A stretch of DNA of 64,000 nt. Source: Alopecurus myosuroides. Taxonomy: Eukaryota > Streptophyta > Magnoliopsida > Poales > Poaceae. This document shows positions 59,608-64,000 of the stretch, piece after piece (position 1 is the stretch's first letter; the number at the start of each line of letters is the position of its first letter). Under the pieces are notes generated by a model. It worked only from the letters and a program-made list of their open reading frames with translations. It searched no databases and was not told the origin of the DNA. Where the stretch lies: the NCBI GenBank assembly GCA_028641055.1, contig CM054060.1:312817676-312881675 (forward strand). The letters run 5' to 3'. The position numbers were made by a program, and so were the translations under genes.

Positions 59608-62067
59608 GTGGATGCTATTCATGATCTCTTATTTCCCATGTTTGATGAGGAACCACTTGAGCGACCACGTCAACAACAAGGAAGTGAAGATGCTCCAAGT
59701 GACCTCTCACTTCCTATTTTTGACGAGGACCCACATGACCGACCTCGCCAACAACAAGCAAATGGAGATGCCATCCATGATTCTTATCCTTCCATATTGG
59801 ATGAAGCACCGCATTATCAAGGCCATGAAGACAACAACTTGAGCGCCCTTTGCCTCAATGTTACAAGGTTCAAGGACCATGGGCGTCATCACCAACACGA
59901 GGAATGGGATACCCCACCTCATCATCACCAAGAGTGTGCTTTCTCTTCGCACCCCGTCTTTGACAAGGATCAAGATCATCCTCGCCATGGACACTATGAT
60001 ACCACTACTTCATCGAGGAAAGAGGCGAGAGATACTTCACCACCAACACTCAACCACAACTTCCATGAGCGACATTCTTTGAGGAAGGACAATGACCTCC
60101 ATGATCAAGAGCATGAGCTTTCCTCCTCGCCACAAGCGCAACAACAACATCAAGAGTGTGAAGCTATTCCTCCCATGACACAAGGTCGCCATCACCATAT
60201 TATGCATGAGGAGACCACTCTACCACTCTTTAATGAAGACGTTGAAGCATGTGCCATTGTGAAAGAGGCTCATCCCTTGCCATCATCTCTAAGGCATTCT
60301 TCTTCTTCGTCTCCAATGACACAAGTGCCAACTCCGACCATCAACAAGAGAGCTTCCAATGCTACCAATGAGATGATCATGGTTGCCAACCAAAATGGTG
60401 ACCATGCCTACATGAGTGAAGGCCAATACTATGCCTTGCACCAACTAGCTCTCAATTCCTTGGACATGCCAACCAATGGTGGCGAAAGCGTCTATTACAA
60501 TGAGGCTGAGAATTCATCGCGAGTGTTGACACGAGTTCTTCAAGCCTATCCTCAAGATAAGGACCAACTACGCAACCTCTCTAGAGCCGGCGTCAATGGA
60601 TCATATATCATTGCTGGAGGTAACAACGAATTTGGTGACACACTCCCCTTGACTTCAAAGCATCTCATGCCAACCTCCACAAGGCCATGCTCAAGCCACC
60701 ATTCTAGCCAAGGATATCTTCGCCATCATCATCACCATCAACCACTTGAGGATGATACAAGGCATGGCTTACATTCCAACTTGATGGAGCCTCCTTCGAC
60801 ACAAGCCATGACCCTACCTCCTCCTCCAAGAAAGCCACCCTTTCCACTATTGGAGCTCAACCCAAGAGATGAGATTCTCGAGTCCTCCTCGCCACATGCT
60901 ATGACACTACCGCCTCTAACCAATGCAACGCCTTCTACTAGTGCGCACACCTCAAGTGCCAAGACTTTGGAGCCTTCTAGTGTCCCCTCTCAAGCTTCTA
61001 GTGAGATGAGTGGTGAGAGAGAGATCCACCATCACGTGAGTGAGGGCCACAAGCCAATCATGAGTGGAAAAAGCATGAGTGTTCTTAAAGGCACCGCCAT
61101 GATAGCCACCAATAGTGAGATGAGAGTGGAGAGCAAAATCCCATATGTGCTTATTGACACTAACGACTTACCAACTTTCTCTCCATATTTGTTGTCTATT
61201 TTGGAGAGATTTGGTGACCCCCTCAAGCATCCTCGACCTCATGGACTTCTCCACATCCAAGGCTCTCCACATCGCATGAACATCGACACTGATTTGAAGA
61301 GTTGGAAGGAGCACATTCCGCTAGTCATGATCCACGTGGATATTGACAAGAGCTTCTACGACAAGGTATTCTCCATCCACACCCCTCATGTCAAGATCTA
61401 CATGGCGCGTCACAAGCACTTCGACAACAACGCCTTCTACGCCTACATACCAAATGTCAAGAGGTGCATGGAGTTCGAAAAGCGCATCCACGATAACGAC
61501 TTCTACGCCTACCTTCCACATGTCGAGATGTGCATGGAGTTAAACAAGCACCTCCACGACAACGACTTATTCGCCTACATCCCCTTCGTCAAGATGCACT
61601 TGGAGTTTGACAAGCACGTCAACGACAATGACCACCACGACTACACATCAACCACCAAGACGTACATGGACTTCGACACGAGCATCAACAACAACCAATG
61701 CGTCAAGTTCATCTACAACCTACCGCTTCCTCAAGCAATGGACCAACCACCTCTTGAGCTCTACGACGACGGCTACATCGCCTTTCAAGCTCACCCTCAT
61801 CCATCCAATGAGGACCATGTCAAGATCGTGATCACCTTTGGACTACACCCTCCACGAGCATATCTTGGCATGACCTTCGATAAGAGGCTCAACTTCAATG
61901 ACTACACCGCCTCGCAAGATCTCCCTCAACCATCCAAGGAGGAACATTTCATGATCTTCGACAAGCGGCTCAACTTCAACGACATCTTCGTCGTCAACAT
62001 TCCTTCTACCGCTCACAAATGGATGGAACGAGAGTCGAGGACGACTCTTCTTCAAGGGGGGAGATGA
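59608..62067 (+). CDS. Element 1 repeat protein, C-terminal 819-codon ORF
   Basis: The longest uninterrupted frame of element 1. It starts with LFPMFDEEP, LPIFDEDP and SILDEAP repeat units spaced about 26 residues apart and separated by RPRQQQ. A His/Ser/Pro/Thr-rich low-complexity region follows. At about 61330-61690 there are five units of about 29-31 residues on the plan FYAYxPxVxxCMExxKxxHDND. Near the end are two copies of a segment with FDKRLNFND. No protease, RT, integrase, knuckle or chromodomain is visible, and no transmembrane segment. Codons are not random: the repeat phase is kept at protein level. The last codons lie in the purine-rich tract and the stop TGA is the first three bases of the 3' LTR. 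I do not recognise the family. It could be a diverged Gag-like or accessory protein of a non-autonomous element. Confidence 0.65.
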   Translation: MDAIHDLLFPMFDEEPLERPRQQQGSEDAPSDLSLPIFDEDPHDRPRQQQANGDAIHDSYPSILDEAPHYQGHEDNNLSALCLNVTRFKDHGRHHQHEEWDTPPHHHQECAFSSHPVFDKDQDHPRHGHYDTTTSSRKEARDTSPPTLNHNFHERHSLRKDNDLHDQEHELSSSPQAQQQHQECEAIPPMTQGRHHHIMHEETTLPLFNEDVEACAIVKEAHPLPSSLRHSSSSSPMTQVPTPTINKRASNATNEMIMVANQNGDHAYMSEGQYYALHQLALNSLDMPTNGGESVYYNEAENSSRVLTRVLQAYPQDKDQLRNLSRAGVNGSYIIAGGNNEFGDTLPLTSKHLMPTSTRPCSSHHSSQGYLRHHHHHQPLEDDTRHGLHSNLMEPPSTQAMTLPPPPRKPPFPLLELNPRDEILESSSPHAMTLPPLTNATPSTSAHTSSAKTLEPSSVPSQASSEMSGEREIHHHVSEGHKPIMSGKSMSVLKGTAMIATNSEMRVESKIPYVLIDTNDLPTFSPYLLSILERFGDPLKHPRPHGLLHIQGSPHRMNIDTDLKSWKEHIPLVMIHVDIDKSFYDKVFSIHTPHVKIYMARHKHFDNNAFYAYIPNVKRCMEFEKRIHDNDFYAYLPHVEMCMELNKHLHDNDLFAYIPFVKMHLEFDKHVNDNDHHDYTSTTKTYMDFDTSINNNQCVKFIYNLPLPQAMDQPPLELYDDGYIAFQAHPHPSNEDHVKIVITFGLHPPRAYLGMTFDKRLNFNDYTASQDLPQPSKEEHFMIFDKRLNFNDIFVVNIPSTAHKWMERESRTTLLQGGR

Positions 62068-63098
62068 TGTAGCCCAACGTATTCAACCAAGCACACCATC
62101 GATACACAACAAGGTGAAATCACTCCTATCTCCGTATGTTTCCGGTGACTTGGTGAACGGTGCTCTACCTCATGAATACCCCTCTACATGCATAGGTGGG
62201 ATCACCACATGGAGACCCAAGATGGTGCCCAAGATGCTCAAGAACATACCCAAGAAGGTGCACATGAAGCTAGGAAGGAAGTGGGTGAAGGCGGTGTCAA
62301 GATCGGAGCTCCGAGGAGGAAGAACGGAGGGAAAAGGGGGTTCCCAGCCTCACCCCCCGGCCAGGCCGGCCTCCCCCCACCTCAGTCCGGCCACCCACCC
62401 GAGCAGGCCGGCCTCCCTCTTCCCCACCCCGGACTCAGGCCGGCCCTGCTGTTCCTCAGGCTGGGCACCAGCCCGAGGGCGCCGGCCTCCACCCCGGCCT
62501 CAGGCCGGCCTCCTAGGTCGGCTGCCACCCAGGCAGGGCGCTGCCTCCCACCCCGGCCACATAGGCCGGCCAGGCCGGCCTCCCAGGCCGGGCTGCCCAG
62601 TTTTGCACGGAAATGCACCGTTTTGGCACCGTTTTGACCCACCTTTCCCCCTAGGCTATATAAGGGACTCCGATGGATAGTTCTAGGGTTAGAGTTGACT
62701 TTGAGATAGAATTGAGCTTGTTGCTCCTCCTCCCATGTGGAGAACCTCCCCCATGGGATCCATGGCTACTCCATAGATTCATCTATCAGATTGTATCAAG
62801 ATCTCTCCAAGGAGCTACTCTCTCACCTTGTGATTCCAGTAGCGCTTGCCAACCTTCCCCTTGTGGCTTCTGTTGGATCGGTGGACCGGCCGGTGAGAGG
62901 AATCGGTTTCAATTAGCGTGTTGTTGACTTGGGTTTGCGATCCTCGTAGGCTTCATGAGTTATCTTCCCCTTTTTTTGTTTCCACACGTTTGCCCACGAT
63001 TTCCCCTTGATTCCCCCTCGCGTGTTCTTCGTGCATTCTTCGTTCGTTCTTGTCGATTCGTGAAGATCGGGCCAACTTAGAGGTCAACATCTATGTCA
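62065..63098 (+). repeat. Element 1 3' LTR (1,034 bp)
   Basis: Intact copy against which the split 5' LTR can be aligned. TATATAA is at 62657-62663. The AGGCCGGC-rich block is at about 62350-62600 and is longer than in the 5' LTR by an extra piece near 62440-62462. Confidence 0.93.
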
Positions 63099-64000
63099 CC
63101 CTGATTGAAATTCGAAATAAGCTTAAAAGTTAAGAAGACCAGATGGGTCCTGTTGAAACTTGACTTCGAGAAAGCTTATGACCGGGTCAATTGGTCCTTC
63201 CTCCTAGAGGTCCTCTGCCGGAAGGGTTTTGAGGCAGGCTATATTCACATAATTGAGCAGCTGGTATCCGGGGGCAGATGACCATCTCTATCAATGGCGA
63301 GATTGGCCCCTACTTTCGCAACCGGAGAGGTGTTCATCAAGGGGACCCCTTCTCTCCTATGCTTTTCAACTTTGTGGTGGAGGCGCTATATGCCATGCTC
63401 GTGACTGTTGCTGCTGCGGGGCACATAGCGGGGTTTGTGCCAGATTTGATCCCGGGGGGCATCACTCACCTGCAGTATGCTGACGATACTCTCATCGTTA
63501 TCCAGAAGGATGACCTGGCGATAGCTAATTTGAAATTCATGCTGCTTTGCTTTGAGAACTTATCCGCGCACAAGATCAATTTTCATAAAAATGAGGTGTT
63601 TGTGTTGGACCAGACTCTACAGGAATAAAATAGGAATTGCCAACATGCTCAACCGTAAGCTAGGATCCTTCCTGTTCATTTACTTGGTTAACAAGTTGGC
63701 GGCAAAATTGGAAGTTTGTATGGGAAGACTGCTATCCACGGGGGGAGGCTGATCCTATCAAATGCCTGCCTGGAGGCACTCCCGTCCTTTACTATGGGTC
63801 TTTTTCTGCTTCAGGACGGGGTGCACGACAAGTTTGACGTGATTCACGCGTGCTTCTTGTGGGAGGGTTAGGATCTACACGCAAGTACCATATGCTATAA
63901 TGTCGTCCTAGAGAGTGTGGCGGTCTGGGGCTCACCAACACGAAGACAATGAATAAAGCGCTCATGCTTAAGTGGATCTGGCTGCTCTACCAAGAGGGAA
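63099..64000 (+). pseudogene. L1-type LINE ORF2 reverse transcriptase, right part
   Basis: Resumes after the CCCTG duplication. After a frameshift at about 63140, VLLKLDFEKAYDRVNW (RT motif A with its catalytic Asp), ISINGEIGPYFRNRRGVHQG and DPFSPMLFNFVVEAL are readable. Next is THLQYADDTLIV near 63467-63502, whose ADD is the second catalytic motif. A stop follows at about 63626. More degraded frames run to the window edge, including PSFTMGLFLL and a segment near 63780-63870. The element continues beyond 64000. Confidence 0.9.

Larger units (their letters stand above)
32307..63098 (+). mobile_element. Element 1: non-autonomous LTR retrotransposon, TSD CCCTG
   Basis: LTRs begin TGATGTAGCC and end in TCA, with CCCTG at 32302-32306 and 63099-63103. 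A tRNA-Met-type primer-binding site follows the 5' LTR, and a purine-rich AAGGGGGGAGA precedes the 3' LTR. Without the two nested elements it is about 7.3 kb. It encodes no protease, reverse transcriptase or integrase, only an unusual repeat protein. Its LTRs have diverged visibly, including an insertion of about 20 bp in the 3' copy, so it is older than its two guests. Confidence 0.92.

Overview
The window is plant nuclear DNA, almost certainly from a grass (Poaceae, probably Pooideae; species not determinable by eye). It holds spliced genes with GT-AG introns, nested LTR retrotransposons with Tat/Retand-type Ty3/gypsy pol genes, an L1-type LINE, a PIF/Harbinger-like element, a Stowaway-like end and a Helitron 3' terminus. 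No bacterial operons, CRISPR arrays, rRNA or true tRNA genes were seen.

Layout. (1) 1-5717 is the 3' part of a probable Helitron, with no recognisable gene in it, ending in a GC hairpin plus CTAG inside a Ty3/gypsy reverse-transcriptase relic (5718-6126). That relic carries a 59-bp retroposon scrap with a 14-bp target duplication. (2) 7528-9176 is a non-coding retroposon with a perfect 16-bp target duplication. (3) 9634-16330, minus strand, is the one conserved host gene: a four-exon OPA3-like mitochondrial protein gene of 166 codons. All exons are phase 0 and all introns GT-AG. (4) 16850-18290 holds GGGTA-rich repeats and a complete 860-bp PIF/Harbinger-like element upstream of that gene. 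(5) 18294-22283 is a mosaic of AT-rich DNA, a possible LINE ORF1 piece and a Ty3/gypsy Pol tail. (6) 22289-29924 is a complete LTR element on the minus strand with two 3.57-kb LTRs, only 497 bp between them and a TAGGC target duplication. Each LTR holds two tRNA-like modules. (7) 30225-64000 is an L1-type LINE split by a 30.8-kb nest.

The nest. Element 1 (32307-63098, TSD CCCTG) is a non-autonomous LTR retrotransposon. It has no reverse transcriptase but encodes an unusual His/Asp/Tyr-rich, tandem-repeat protein. Element 2 (33057-43710, TSD CTTCC) sits in the 5' LTR of element 1. Its 481-bp LTRs differ at one position by eye, most of gag is deleted, and pol is nearly intact with one stop in the integrase. 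Element 3 (46028-58865, minus strand, TSD ATGGA) sits inside the coding region of element 1. Its LTRs differ at about 8 of 493 positions and gag-pol has many stops. Elements 2 and 3 each carry a spliced antisense gene downstream of pol with its own TATA box.

Insertion order from the nesting is LINE, then element 1, then elements 2 and 3. LTR divergence makes element 2 the youngest. The most interesting candidates are the repeat protein of element 1, whose frame continues exactly across the element 3 insertion; the antisense genes, one with a cluster of ACGT-core sites ahead of its TATA box; polypurine-tract-like motifs repeated through the post-pol regions of elements 2 and 3; and the paired tRNA-like modules in the giant LTRs.
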